Below are positions 1 through 8,168 of a DNA stretch of 64,000 bases, one piece after another. The position numbers were made by a program, and so were the translations under genes. The notes beneath the pieces were generated by a model that worked only from the letters and a program-made list of their open reading frames with translations, ran no database searches and was not told the origin of the DNA. Numbering within the stretch: the first letter of the stretch is position 1; the number at the start of each line of letters is the position of its first letter. The stretch comes from Flavobacteriaceae bacterium S0862 (GTDB taxonomy: Bacteria; Bacteroidota; Bacteroidia; Flavobacteriales; Flavobacteriaceae): the NCBI GenBank assembly GCA_023015825.1, contig JALKAW010000007.1:148314-212313 (forward strand), read 5' to 3'.

Positions 1-61
1 ACTAGAAGATGGGACAGAAGCTTTACGTGTTGCTCATCAAATAATAAATTGTTTTAATTAA
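1..61 (+). CDS. C-terminal end of an upstream gene, possibly Gfo/Idh/MocA oxidoreductase (partial)
   Basis: Only the last 19 codons and a TAA at 59-61 lie in the window. The frame ends EDGTEALRVAHQIINCFN. This resembles the final helix of Gfo/Idh/MocA NAD(P)-dependent oxidoreductases, where an EDG..AL..A..I ending is common, and from memory such a gene often precedes this dehydrogenase in flavobacteria. The identification rests on a very short stretch and is weak. What is directly seen is an open frame entering from the left and stopping 14 bases before the next ATG, so the two genes are probably co-transcribed. Confidence 0.4.
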   Translation, partial: LEDGTEALRVAHQIINCFN

Positions 62-75
62 AAATAAATAGATTA

Positions 76-963
76 ATGAAAAATGTTGCAGTAATTGGAG
101 CTGGGACCATGGGAAATGGTATTGCTCATACATTTGCACAAAGCGGATTTAAAGTTCAATTAATAGATATAAGCCATGCTGCTCTAAAAAAGGGAATTGA
201 TACCATTACCAAAAATTTAGATAGAATGGTATCTAAAGAAAAAATCACAGAAGCTCAAAAAGAAGAAACATTAGCAAATATTTCAACCTATACAAGTGTC
301 ACTGAAGGTGTTGAATATGCAGGTTTAGTAGTAGAAGCAGCAACCGAAAATATTGACTTAAAACTAAAAATATTTAAGCAGCTTGACGAAGCATGCCCAG
401 AAGACACTATTCTTGCAACTAATACCTCATCTATTTCTATCACGCAAATTGCTGCAGTTACTTCAAGACCAGACATGGTGATAGGAATGCATTTTATGAA
501 TCCTGTACCAATTATGAAATTGGTTGAAATTATTCGTGGTTACAACACAAGTGACGAGGTAACAAAACTAATTATGGATATGTCTACCACACTTGGTAAA
601 ATTCCAGTAGAAGTAAATGACTATCCTGGATTTGTTGCTAACAGAATTTTAATGCCAATGCTTAACGAGTCTATTGAAACCCTGTATAATGGTGTTGCCG
701 GTGTGCAAGAAATAGATACTGTTATGAAACTTGGTATGGCACATCCAATGGGACCTTTACAACTAGCCGATTTTATAGGTTTAGATGTATGTTTATCTAT
801 TCTTAATGTGATGTACGATGGCTTTAAAAACCCAAAATATGCACCTTGTCCGCTATTAGTAAACATGGTTAGTGCAGGAAAACTAGGTGTTAAATCTGGT
901 GAAGGGTTTTACGATTATTCTGAAAGTAGAAAAGCCGAAAAAGTGGCTAAACAGTTTTCATAA
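76..963 (+). CDS. hbd: 3-hydroxybutyryl-CoA dehydrogenase
   Basis: Cytosolic NAD(P)-dependent dehydrogenase that interconverts 3-hydroxyacyl-CoA and acetoacyl-CoA in short-chain fatty acid metabolism. The 295-residue product has the usual length. An N-terminal Rossmann fold starts with GAGTMGNGIA at residues 8-17. The catalytic region shows NTSS at 116-119, His139 in GMHFMNP, and Glu151 twelve residues later, the spacing of the family's His-Glu pair. Asn189 lies in FVANRI. The C-terminal dimerisation domain ends with the typical GEGFYDY. The start is the first ATG after the upstream stop. yggS follows after 4 bases. Family assignment is secure; chain-length preference is not visible. Confidence 0.95.
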   Translation: MKNVAVIGAGTMGNGIAHTFAQSGFKVQLIDISHAALKKGIDTITKNLDRMVSKEKITEAQKEETLANISTYTSVTEGVEYAGLVVEAATENIDLKLKIFKQLDEACPEDTILATNTSSISITQIAAVTSRPDMVIGMHFMNPVPIMKLVEIIRGYNTSDEVTKLIMDMSTTLGKIPVEVNDYPGFVANRILMPMLNESIETLYNGVAGVQEIDTVMKLGMAHPMGPLQLADFIGLDVCLSILNVMYDGFKNPKYAPCPLLVNMVSAGKLGVKSGEGFYDYSESRKAEKVAKQFS

Positions 964-967
964 TAAA

Positions 968-1630
968 ATGAGTATTTCTACAAACCTTAACAACATTAAA
1001 TCTCAACTGCCAGAACATGTTACTTTAGTAGCTGTTTCCAAAACCAAACCAGTAAGTGACCTTATGGAAGCTTATACAGCTGGTCAACGCATTTTTGGTG
1101 AAAATAAAATCCAAGAAATGGTTGAGAAACATGAGCAAATGCCAAAAGATGTTGAATGGCACATGATTGGTCATGTACAACGAAACAAGGTGAAATATAT
1201 GGCATCGTTTGTGGCGTTAATTCATGGTGTTGACAATCTTAAACTCTTAAAAGAAATCAATAAACAAGCACAAAAGCATAATAGAATTATAAATTGCTTG
1301 TTACAAATTAAAATAGCTAGTGAAGATTCAAAATTTGGTATGACTGCTCAAGCAGCCCAAGATATTTTCAATTCTGATGATTTCACAGGACTAAAAAACA
1401 TAAAAGTAGTTGGGGTAATGGGAATGGCTACGTTTACTGATAATGAAACACAGTTAAAAAAAGAATTCAAATCACTTAAAACAGCTTTTGATACATTCAA
1501 TACTCAAAATTCAGGGCTTAGAATTATAAGTATGGGAATGAGTGGTGATTATAAACTTGCTATAGAGTGTGGAAGTAATATGATACGAGTTGGAAGTAGT
1601 ATATTTGGAGCACGCAATTATTCAAATTAA
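968..1630 (+). CDS. yggS: YggS family pyridoxal phosphate-binding homeostasis protein
   Basis: PLP-binding protein of the YggS/PLPBP family, which carries pyridoxal 5'-phosphate and influences vitamin B6 and amino-acid balance; no catalytic activity is established. The 220-residue product is a single alanine-racemase-like barrel. Lys25 in VAVSKTKP is the expected PLP-binding lysine. HMIGHVQRNK and the phosphate-binding SMGMSGDY segment are present, and the protein ends in the usual VGSSIFGAR. The frame is open upstream, but the ATG at 968, 4 bases after the previous stop, gives the family's normal N-terminus. Its 3' end overlaps the next gene's likely start. Confidence 0.93.
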   Translation: MSISTNLNNIKSQLPEHVTLVAVSKTKPVSDLMEAYTAGQRIFGENKIQEMVEKHEQMPKDVEWHMIGHVQRNKVKYMASFVALIHGVDNLKLLKEINKQAQKHNRIINCLLQIKIASEDSKFGMTAQAAQDIFNSDDFTGLKNIKVVGVMGMATFTDNETQLKKEFKSLKTAFDTFNTQNSGLRIISMGMSGDYKLAIECGSNMIRVGSSIFGARNYSN

Positions 1631-3026
1631 AAACAATCCTATTTATTCAATATTAGACATAGAAACGACTGGAGGAAAGTATAACGAAGAAGGTATTACT
1701 GAGATTGCCATCTATAAGTTTGACGGTCACGAAGTTGTAGATCAATTTATTACACTTGTTAATCCAGAGAGAGACATTCAACCTTTTGTGGTTAATTTGA
1801 CAGGTATTAATAGCAAAATGCTACGCAGCGCTCCAAAATTTTATGAAATCGCAAAGCGTATTGTAGAAATTACCCAAGACACAATTCTAGTGGCTCATAA
1901 TGCAAAATTTGATTATCGCATATTACGTACCGAATTTAGACGGTTGGGTTTTGATTTTAGCAAAGAAACTCTTTGTACCGTTGAACTTTCAAAAGATTTA
2001 ATTCCTCAAGAAGATTCTTACAGTCTTGGAAAACTCACAAGGTCGTTAGGAATTCCAGTAAGTGATAGACATAGAGCAGCTGGTGACGCTCAAGCAACTG
2101 TAAAGTTGTTTAAAATGTTACTTGCAAAAGATTTAAACAAGAATATTATTAAAGAATCCATTAGGCTAGAGCCCAAATACCAAATGGAGCCTAAACTATT
2201 GGATATTATAGATTCACTTCCTTCTATTACAGGTGTCTACTATATGCACAATAAAAATGGGGATATTATTTATATTGGAAAAAGTAAAAATATTAGAAAG
2301 CGCGTTAACCAGCATTTTACAAGCAGTAATCCAAAATCAAAAAAAATGCAACTACAAGTAGCAACAGTAACCTATGAAGATACTGGAAGCGAACTTGTTG
2401 CATTGCTAAAAGAAAGTGAAGAAATTAAGAGAAATAAACCTTTTTTCAATAGAGCCTTAAAGCAAAACATCTTTTCTCATGGTTTATTTAGTTATACGGA
2501 TGACAATGGATATATTAATTTAAAGGTTGCAAACATAAATAGGAAAGGAAACCCCATTATTACTTTTTCTAACATGCGAAGCGCCAAGAGTTTTATTACA
2601 AAGTTAGTAGATGAACACAATTTGTGTCAAAAACTTACTGGGCTACATAACACCAGCAGTAATTGTTTTAATTATACAATTAAACAATGCTTTGGTGCAT
2701 GCATTGATGAAGAACCTTTTGAAATCTACAATAAAAAAGTTTCAAATGTCATTGATTATTACAAGTTTGACAATCAAAACATGGTGATTTCGGATAGAGG
2801 ACGTGTTGTTGATGAGCGCAGTGCAGTATTAATTGAAAATGGTATGTTTAAGGGCTTTGGATTTTACAACCTTAATTATCAAATTAATAATTTGAAGGTG
2901 TTGGAAAAAATTATTACTCCAATGGAGCATAATCACGATTCACAACATATTATTCAAACATATTTAAGACGAAAACGACATAAATTAAAAATCATTAATT
3001 TAGAGAAACAACCTGAAAACACATAA
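1590..3026 (+). CDS. DEDDh exonuclease fused to GIY-YIG endonuclease domain
   Basis: A DnaQ-like 3'-5' exonuclease joined to a UvrC/Cho-like GIY-YIG nuclease, a combination expected to act in DNA repair or DNA end processing. The exonuclease motifs are LDIETTGG (Asp and Glu), HNAKFDYRI, and HRAAGDAQAT, giving a DEDDh set. The second domain begins near residue 212 with TGVYYMHNKNGD, then YIGKSKNIRKRV, and LKESEEIK supplies the conserved Glu. The start is unclear: there is no ATG. TTG codons lie at 1590 and 1605 inside yggS, and the family's usual N-terminus (M-YxILDIETTGG) aligns with an ATT at 1641. The coordinate given is the outermost option. Length about 461-478 residues. Confidence 0.87.
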   Translation: MEVVYLEHAIIQIKNNPIYSILDIETTGGKYNEEGITEIAIYKFDGHEVVDQFITLVNPERDIQPFVVNLTGINSKMLRSAPKFYEIAKRIVEITQDTILVAHNAKFDYRILRTEFRRLGFDFSKETLCTVELSKDLIPQEDSYSLGKLTRSLGIPVSDRHRAAGDAQATVKLFKMLLAKDLNKNIIKESIRLEPKYQMEPKLLDIIDSLPSITGVYYMHNKNGDIIYIGKSKNIRKRVNQHFTSSNPKSKKMQLQVATVTYEDTGSELVALLKESEEIKRNKPFFNRALKQNIFSHGLFSYTDDNGYINLKVANINRKGNPIITFSNMRSAKSFITKLVDEHNLCQKLTGLHNTSSNCFNYTIKQCFGACIDEEPFEIYNKKVSNVIDYYKFDNQNMVISDRGRVVDERSAVLIENGMFKGFGFYNLNYQINNLKVLEKIITPMEHNHDSQHIIQTYLRRKRHKLKIINLEKQPENT

Positions 3027-3101
3027 CTAAGTACATGGCAAACAATTGGCTAAATATATTAAATGATTTAAATTGAAACCAGAACGTAAAAAATTAAACA
3101 A

Positions 3102-5096
3102 ATGAAAAATATTCTTAACCTACTTAGTTTTCTTTTTATATTTCATTTAAACGCCCAAAGCACATATAACTCTTCGAGTATTCAAGTAACTTTAGGTGAT
3201 TTACAAACAAATGTTTGTGATATTGACTCAACAGCTAACGCTCTTATTATTTACGAAAAGGGCAATAGTTATGTGCATAGAGAAACATATAAACTAAATA
3301 CAAAAATTGAAAAGAAAGTAAAGATTTTAAATGCTGAAGGTTTTAATAAATCTACTGTTGAAATATATTTATATAACAGTGATGACAATAAGCGTGAAGA
3401 AAAGATAAAGAACATTGTAGCTGCAACCCATAATTTAGAAAATAATCAGATTTTTAAAACGAATATTAGAGAAAGTGAAATTTTTAGAGAAGTATATAAT
3501 AAAAATAACACCATAGTAAAATTCACATTACCCAAAATTGCTTCAGGAAGTGTCATAACTTATAGTTATCAAATTGAATCTCCTTTTATGTACAATTATA
3601 AAGAATGGGAGTTTCAAGAAGACATACCAAAACTATATAGTGAATACAACACAAGCATTCCTGGTAATTATGAATACAGCATTAAACTAGTTGGAGGCTT
3701 AGGGTTTTCAAAAAAAGAAACTGTAATAGAAAAAAAATGTTTATCTGGTAATAATGCAGTAAGTGTTATGGGTGCTGTAAATACGCCTACAGCAGATTGT
3801 GCCAATACGATTTATGCCATGGAAAACATTCCTGCATTCATTGAAGAGGATTTTATGACTGCCAAAAAAAATTATCTGTCTAGAATTGATTATGAACTTA
3901 AAACAGTAACAAGCTTTGATGGATCAAAAGATAGAATTGCTCGCACTTGGAAAGAAGTAGATAAAGAACTAAAAGGATATTCCAGTCTTGGTAGACAACT
4001 AAAAAAGGGAAATTTAGTAATAGATTTACTTGGAGCTCCTATTTCAGATGAAACTAACCCACTAGAAAAAGCAAAAAAAATATATAATTATGTTCAAAAT
4101 AATTACACATGGAATAATGAACCTTTAAAACTTAGAGAGGCTCCAATAAAAGATTTAATAGACAGTAAATCGGGAAATGTTTCGCAAATAAATTTGCTTT
4201 TACATAACTTACTTATTGAAAATGATATAGAATCAACGCCAATACTATTATCTACTAGAGGTAATGGTTTTGCAACAAAACTCTTCCCCGTAATATCAGA
4301 ATTTAATTATCTCATCACTCAAGCCACAATAGATGGTAAAACTTATTTTTTAGATGCCACAGATGTCTTTTTAAGTTTTGGGCAACTTCCATTTAGATGT
4401 TTAAATGATTATGGCAGACTCTTAACTCTCAAGAAAGGAAGTTCTTGGATTGATATTGTAAATGATAAGTTTTCAGCCGTTCAACATCAAGTATCTTTAA
4501 AATTTGATGAGGGGAATGTTTTAAAAGGGATAATGAACTCGAGGTTTACAGACTATTATGCACTTGATAAGAAAAAAGATTATTTTCCTAATCCAGAAAG
4601 CTATGTTGAAGATTTTGAAAATAGTCTAGTAGATATAGAAGTTGTAAGCCATAAAGTTAAAGACCCAGATATTGATAGTGATAAATTTCAAGAAGCTTTT
4701 GAATTAGAGTTTATAGATTTAGATACAAATACCAATACACTCTACTTAAATCCTTTTTTAGGTAAGTTTATAAATTCCAATCCATTTCAACTACAAGAGA
4801 GAACGTACCCTATAGAGTTTGGGTATAAAAGAGCCTATATGTATAATTTTCAGTTGGATTTAGGAGATAAATACGAATTAGTAGAGCTACCTAAGAGTAC
4901 AAAAATGAATTTACCAGATGGTACAGGTGAATGCACATTTGCAATAAATTCTTTAGGTAACAAAGTTAATATTTCATTAAAAATAAATATCAAGAAATCT
5001 AGATTTGACGCAGAGTTTTATCCTTCTTTAAAAGACTTTATGAGTAATATTGTAAATATGCAAACCAATACATTGCTCGCATTAAAGAAAAAATAA
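3102..5096 (+). CDS. Secreted DUF3857 / transglutaminase-like domain protein
   Basis: Exported protein of 664 residues with a signal peptide at 1-19 ending NAQ. Residues of about 45-260 fit DUF3857, a beta-rich domain. Residues of about 300-430 have the fold pattern of a transglutaminase core. The segment that should carry the catalytic Cys reads KSGNVSQINLLLHNLL, so Cys is absent; the downstream YFLDATD keeps the Asp. The last 200 residues look like the DUF3858-type beta domain. This layout is frequent in Bacteroidota and its role is unknown. It is probably a binding or scaffolding protein in the periplasm rather than an enzyme. It stands alone: the flanking gaps are 75 and 34 bases. Confidence 0.82.
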   Translation: MKNILNLLSFLFIFHLNAQSTYNSSSIQVTLGDLQTNVCDIDSTANALIIYEKGNSYVHRETYKLNTKIEKKVKILNAEGFNKSTVEIYLYNSDDNKREEKIKNIVAATHNLENNQIFKTNIRESEIFREVYNKNNTIVKFTLPKIASGSVITYSYQIESPFMYNYKEWEFQEDIPKLYSEYNTSIPGNYEYSIKLVGGLGFSKKETVIEKKCLSGNNAVSVMGAVNTPTADCANTIYAMENIPAFIEEDFMTAKKNYLSRIDYELKTVTSFDGSKDRIARTWKEVDKELKGYSSLGRQLKKGNLVIDLLGAPISDETNPLEKAKKIYNYVQNNYTWNNEPLKLREAPIKDLIDSKSGNVSQINLLLHNLLIENDIESTPILLSTRGNGFATKLFPVISEFNYLITQATIDGKTYFLDATDVFLSFGQLPFRCLNDYGRLLTLKKGSSWIDIVNDKFSAVQHQVSLKFDEGNVLKGIMNSRFTDYYALDKKKDYFPNPESYVEDFENSLVDIEVVSHKVKDPDIDSDKFQEAFELEFIDLDTNTNTLYLNPFLGKFINSNPFQLQERTYPIEFGYKRAYMYNFQLDLGDKYELVELPKSTKMNLPDGTGECTFAINSLGNKVNISLKINIKKSRFDAEFYPSLKDFMSNIVNMQTNTLLALKKK

Positions 5097-5130
5097 TTAA
5101 ACTTTCACTACATTTATAAAAAATAATAAC

Positions 5131-5964
5131 TTGTCAGATAATAACACAAATAAAAGCTGGAAACATAAGCTACATGAAATCCTTTATGAAGCCGATACAC
5201 CTTCTGGTAAGGTTTTTAATATTGCGCTCTTTATTGTAATTATTGCAAGTATTGTTTTTGTAATGCTAGAGAGCATTGAAAGCATTGACGCAAAATATCA
5301 TACTTTTCTTGACATAGCCGAGTGGGTCATAACCATACTTTTTTCTTTAGAATATATTGCTAGAATAATTACTGTACGAAAACCTCTAAAGTATATTTTT
5401 AGTTTTTTTGGAATTATTGATTTATTATCAACTATTCCAAAATACTTATCCTTTTTCTTTATTGGTTCTCAATCTTTGGTGGCGTTAAGAGCATTACGCT
5501 TATTAAGAATATTTAGAATACTAAAACTAGCTAGATATATTGGGGAATCTACAAACCTAACCAGAGCATTTATATCTAGTCGAGCTAAAATATCTGTCTT
5601 TATACTGTTTGTCTTCATATTATGTATCATTCTAGGTACAATTATGTATTTAATAGAAAGTGATCAAAATAGTGGATTTACAAGTATCCCCAGAAGTGTC
5701 TATTGGGCAATTGTCACACTTACAACCGTAGGTTATGGTGATATTGCTCCAGTATCTGCACTTGGACAACTTATTTCTTCATTCATTATGCTCATGGGTT
5801 ATGCCATTATTGCAGTTCCAACAGGAATTGTGTCGTCTGAAATTGTAAAGGCGAATAGACATAATGTGCACACTAATACACAAACATGTCCTTATTGTAT
5901 GGCTATTTCTCATAAGGATAATGCCGAATACTGTTATAACTGTGGAAATAAACTAAATGAATAA
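5131..5964 (+). CDS. Voltage-gated-type potassium channel with C-terminal zinc ribbon
   Basis: Six-helix inner-membrane K+ channel subunit, presumably tetrameric. TM segments lie at about 28-47, 60-80, 88-110, 117-137, 152-174 and 207-233. S4 (residues 118-137) carries Arg/Lys at 120, 123, 126, 129, 132 and 135, one every third residue, as in voltage sensors. The selectivity filter TTVGYGD is at 198-204. After S6 there is a short tail with Cys253, Cys256, Cys268 and Cys271 arranged as two CxxC knuckles, a zinc-ribbon pattern. The start codon is TTG at 5131; no ATG precedes S1. The 3' end overlaps miaA by 8 bases, which suggests co-transcription. Confidence 0.92.
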   Translation: MSDNNTNKSWKHKLHEILYEADTPSGKVFNIALFIVIIASIVFVMLESIESIDAKYHTFLDIAEWVITILFSLEYIARIITVRKPLKYIFSFFGIIDLLSTIPKYLSFFFIGSQSLVALRALRLLRIFRILKLARYIGESTNLTRAFISSRAKISVFILFVFILCIILGTIMYLIESDQNSGFTSIPRSVYWAIVTLTTVGYGDIAPVSALGQLISSFIMLMGYAIIAVPTGIVSSEIVKANRHNVHTNTQTCPYCMAISHKDNAEYCYNCGNKLNE

Positions 5965-6865
5965 TTATCTTATTTCGGTTATTGGGACAACTGCCATAGG
6001 CAAGACATCCTTAAGTATCAAACTAGCCAAATACTTCAACACAGAGATCATTTCAGCTGATTCTAGACAATTTTATAAAGAAATGCAGATAGGCACTGCT
6101 GCTCCTACTCTAAATGAACTAAAACAAGCTAAGCATCATTTTATACATCATAAATCTATAAAAGACAACTATAGCGTCGGTAGTTTCCAGAAAGATGCTA
6201 TTATGTGTTTAAATGAACTTTTCAAAACACACAACATTGTCATCATGGTTGGTGGTTCTGGACTATATGTAGATGCCATAACTAAAGGCCTTGATTATTT
6301 TCCAGATGTTGACCCTAATATTAGAAAACGACTTAATCAAGAATTAGAATCAAACGGAATTAAAAGTCTACAGGAGAAATTAAAAGAGTTGGACATTAAA
6401 GCTTACAACTCCATTTCAGTAGATAATCCACATCGCGTAATTCGTGCATTAGAAATTTGCATTGGAACAGGAAAACCTTATTCTTCATTTTTAAACAAAG
6501 AAAAAGAGCCTCGTGATTTTAAAACTATATCGATTGGATTAACCGCAGACAGGAACATTATTTATGAACGTATTAATAAACGTGTAGATATAATGATGGA
6601 ACAAGGATTACTAGATGAAGTAAAAAACCTAGAATATTACAAACATTTAAACGCACTAAATACTGTTGGCTATAAAGAACTTTTTAAGTACTTTAATGAT
6701 GAATGGAGTTTAGAATTTGCCGTTTCAGAAATTAAGAAAAATACACGACGTTTTGCAAAACGCCAAATGACTTGGTTTAAAAAGAATAAAGACACTTTGT
6801 GGTTTGATTACCAAACAGATATTGACTATTTTATTTGTCAAATACAAAATCAAATTAACCTATGA
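5957..6865 (+). CDS. miaA: tRNA dimethylallyltransferase
   Basis: Transfers a dimethylallyl group from DMAPP to the N6 of A37 in tRNAs reading codons that begin with U, the first step towards ms2i6A. The 302-residue protein has the usual length. It has the P-loop GTTAIGKTS at residues 10-18, the DSRQFYKEMQIGT segment starting at Asp35 (substrate-binding region), MVGGSGLYVDAI, and the family's C-terminal TRRFAKRQMTWFK. The ATG lies inside the end of the channel gene and the stop TGA overlaps the next ATG as ATGA, so three genes are translationally linked. Confidence 0.96.
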   Translation: MNNYLISVIGTTAIGKTSLSIKLAKYFNTEIISADSRQFYKEMQIGTAAPTLNELKQAKHHFIHHKSIKDNYSVGSFQKDAIMCLNELFKTHNIVIMVGGSGLYVDAITKGLDYFPDVDPNIRKRLNQELESNGIKSLQEKLKELDIKAYNSISVDNPHRVIRALEICIGTGKPYSSFLNKEKEPRDFKTISIGLTADRNIIYERINKRVDIMMEQGLLDEVKNLEYYKHLNALNTVGYKELFKYFNDEWSLEFAVSEIKKNTRRFAKRQMTWFKKNKDTLWFDYQTDIDYFICQIQNQINL

Positions 6866-7377
6866 AAACTTTAAAATCCCTCATCATATTGGTTTGTATA
6901 GGCTTTACTCTACAAATTCAAGCGCAAAACAATAAATGTTTAAACGAAATAAATAATCAGGTTTGGTCTAATTTTACTAAAGCTTTTGAAACTTTTGACC
7001 ACGAGTTATTTGGTGCCTTACATACAGAAGAACTCTTGCGTGTTGGAGGTAACTCAAAATTAATAAGAAACAAAACGGATTACATAAATGGTTATGCCTC
7101 TCGTTGGAAAACCAATAAAACTCCTCAAACAATCTCTTTTAGGTTTTTAGAACGTATTTGCAATGATACTAAAGCGTCTGAAAGAGGTATTTACAAGCTA
7201 ACTGTAAATAAGGGCTTGCCAAACGAACAATCGTATTATGGCAAGTTTCACGTAATTATGGTAAAAGTAGATGATATATGGAAATTATTAGTGGACTACG
7301 ATTCTAATGAAAAAAAAACCATTAATGAAAAATTATATAAAAATGCCTTTGCAATGGATGATTTTGAAAAGTATTAG
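6862..7377 (+). CDS. Secreted SnoaL/NTF2-like protein of unknown function
   Basis: A 171-residue exported protein: the signal peptide at residues 1-22 ends QIQAQ. The remainder has the alternating helix/strand pattern of the cone-shaped NTF2/SnoaL fold, with an N-terminal helix pair (FTKAFETFDHELFGALHT) and a C-terminal sheet ending WKLLVDYDSNE, close to the DUF4440-type small-molecule or adaptor proteins. No catalytic residues can be assigned. The start overlaps the miaA stop by 4 bases (ATGA), so it should be translated from the same message, but a functional link to tRNA modification is not implied. The fold call is by pattern only. Confidence 0.7.
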   Translation: MKTLKSLIILVCIGFTLQIQAQNNKCLNEINNQVWSNFTKAFETFDHELFGALHTEELLRVGGNSKLIRNKTDYINGYASRWKTNKTPQTISFRFLERICNDTKASERGIYKLTVNKGLPNEQSYYGKFHVIMVKVDDIWKLLVDYDSNEKKTINEKLYKNAFAMDDFEKY

Positions 7378-7381
7378 GTAT

Positions 7382-7426
7382 AAAAAAATCTGCTAGATTT
7401 TGATAAAACTCAAAATAGCAGATTTT
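7382..7426. terminator. Bidirectional intrinsic terminator between convergent genes
   Basis: AAAAATCTGCTA pairs with TAGCAGATTTT across the spacer, and an inner stem TTTTGA / TCAAAA continues the helix around a TAAAAC loop. A-runs on the left and T-runs on the right make it usable from both strands. It lies between the NTF2-like gene (+) and the response regulator (-). Confidence 0.88.
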
Positions 7427-7450
7427 AAATTAACTACTTAAATAATTTCT

Positions 7451-8161
7451 TTATGCTTTTTGATTGACTACAAGTCTAAATCCTTCACCATGAATATTTA
7501 ATATTTCAACATTCTCATCTAATTTTAAATACTTACGGAGTTTAGCAATGTACACATCCATACTTCTTGACGTAAAGTAATTATCGTCACGCCATATTTT
7601 GGTTAAAGCGAGCTCACGTGGCATTAAATCGTTTTCATGTAAGGCCAATAAACGTAATAACTCATTTTCTTTTGGTGATAGTTTTACAGGCTCACCATCT
7701 TTATATTTTAAAAAACGTAGTTTTGAGTTAAGATGAAAGCCACCAATTTGAAATTCAAACTGTTTACTGTCTGCAACACTATCTGTAGCCTTACGCTGCA
7801 TGATAGCCTTGATTTTCATTAGCAGTACTTCACTATCAAAAGGTTTGTTTAGATAATCGTCTGCTCCTACTTTATAACCTTTTAAGACATCTTCTTTCAT
7901 AGCTTTTGCAGTCAAGAAAATTATTGGTACATCGGTATTTTTTTCACGAATTTCTTTCGCTAATGTAAAGCCATCTTTATATGGCATCATCACATCGAGA
8001 ATGCATAAATCGTAATCGTCTTTTTTAAATTTTTCAAATCCTTCCATACCATTTTTAGCATGAACTACATCGTAATCGTTCATGTTTAAATAGTCTTTTA
8101 ACACGGTTCCAAAATTTGGATCATCTTCAACTAAAAGTATTTTTTTGTTTTGCTCTTCCAT
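7451..8161 (-). CDS. rprY: OmpR-family response regulator (RprY-like)
   Basis: DNA-binding response regulator of 236 residues. The receiver domain (about 7-120) has acidic pair EDD at 12-14, phospho-acceptor Asp56 in LCILDVMMP, Thr84 and the switch Lys106 in LNKPF. The winged-helix DNA-binding domain covers about 135-232 with PKENELLRLLA and SMDVYIAKLRKYL. The partner sensor kinase is immediately upstream with a 7-base gap. The pair resembles Bacteroides RprX/RprY at family level, and the symbol is used on that basis. The regulon cannot be read from the sequence. Transcription ends in the shared terminator at 7382-7426. Confidence 0.9.
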   Translation of the reverse strand: MEEQNKKILLVEDDPNFGTVLKDYLNMNDYDVVHAKNGMEGFEKFKKDDYDLCILDVMMPYKDGFTLAKEIREKNTDVPIIFLTAKAMKEDVLKGYKVGADDYLNKPFDSEVLLMKIKAIMQRKATDSVADSKQFEFQIGGFHLNSKLRFLKYKDGEPVKLSPKENELLRLLALHENDLMPRELALTKIWRDDNYFTSRSMDVYIAKLRKYLKLDENVEILNIHGEGFRLVVNQKA

Positions 8162-8168
8162 AGGTATT

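Noticed and set aside
887..967. 27-codon N-terminal extension of yggS
   Set aside because: It overlaps the end of the dehydrogenase gene, and the ATG at 968 gives the normal family length.
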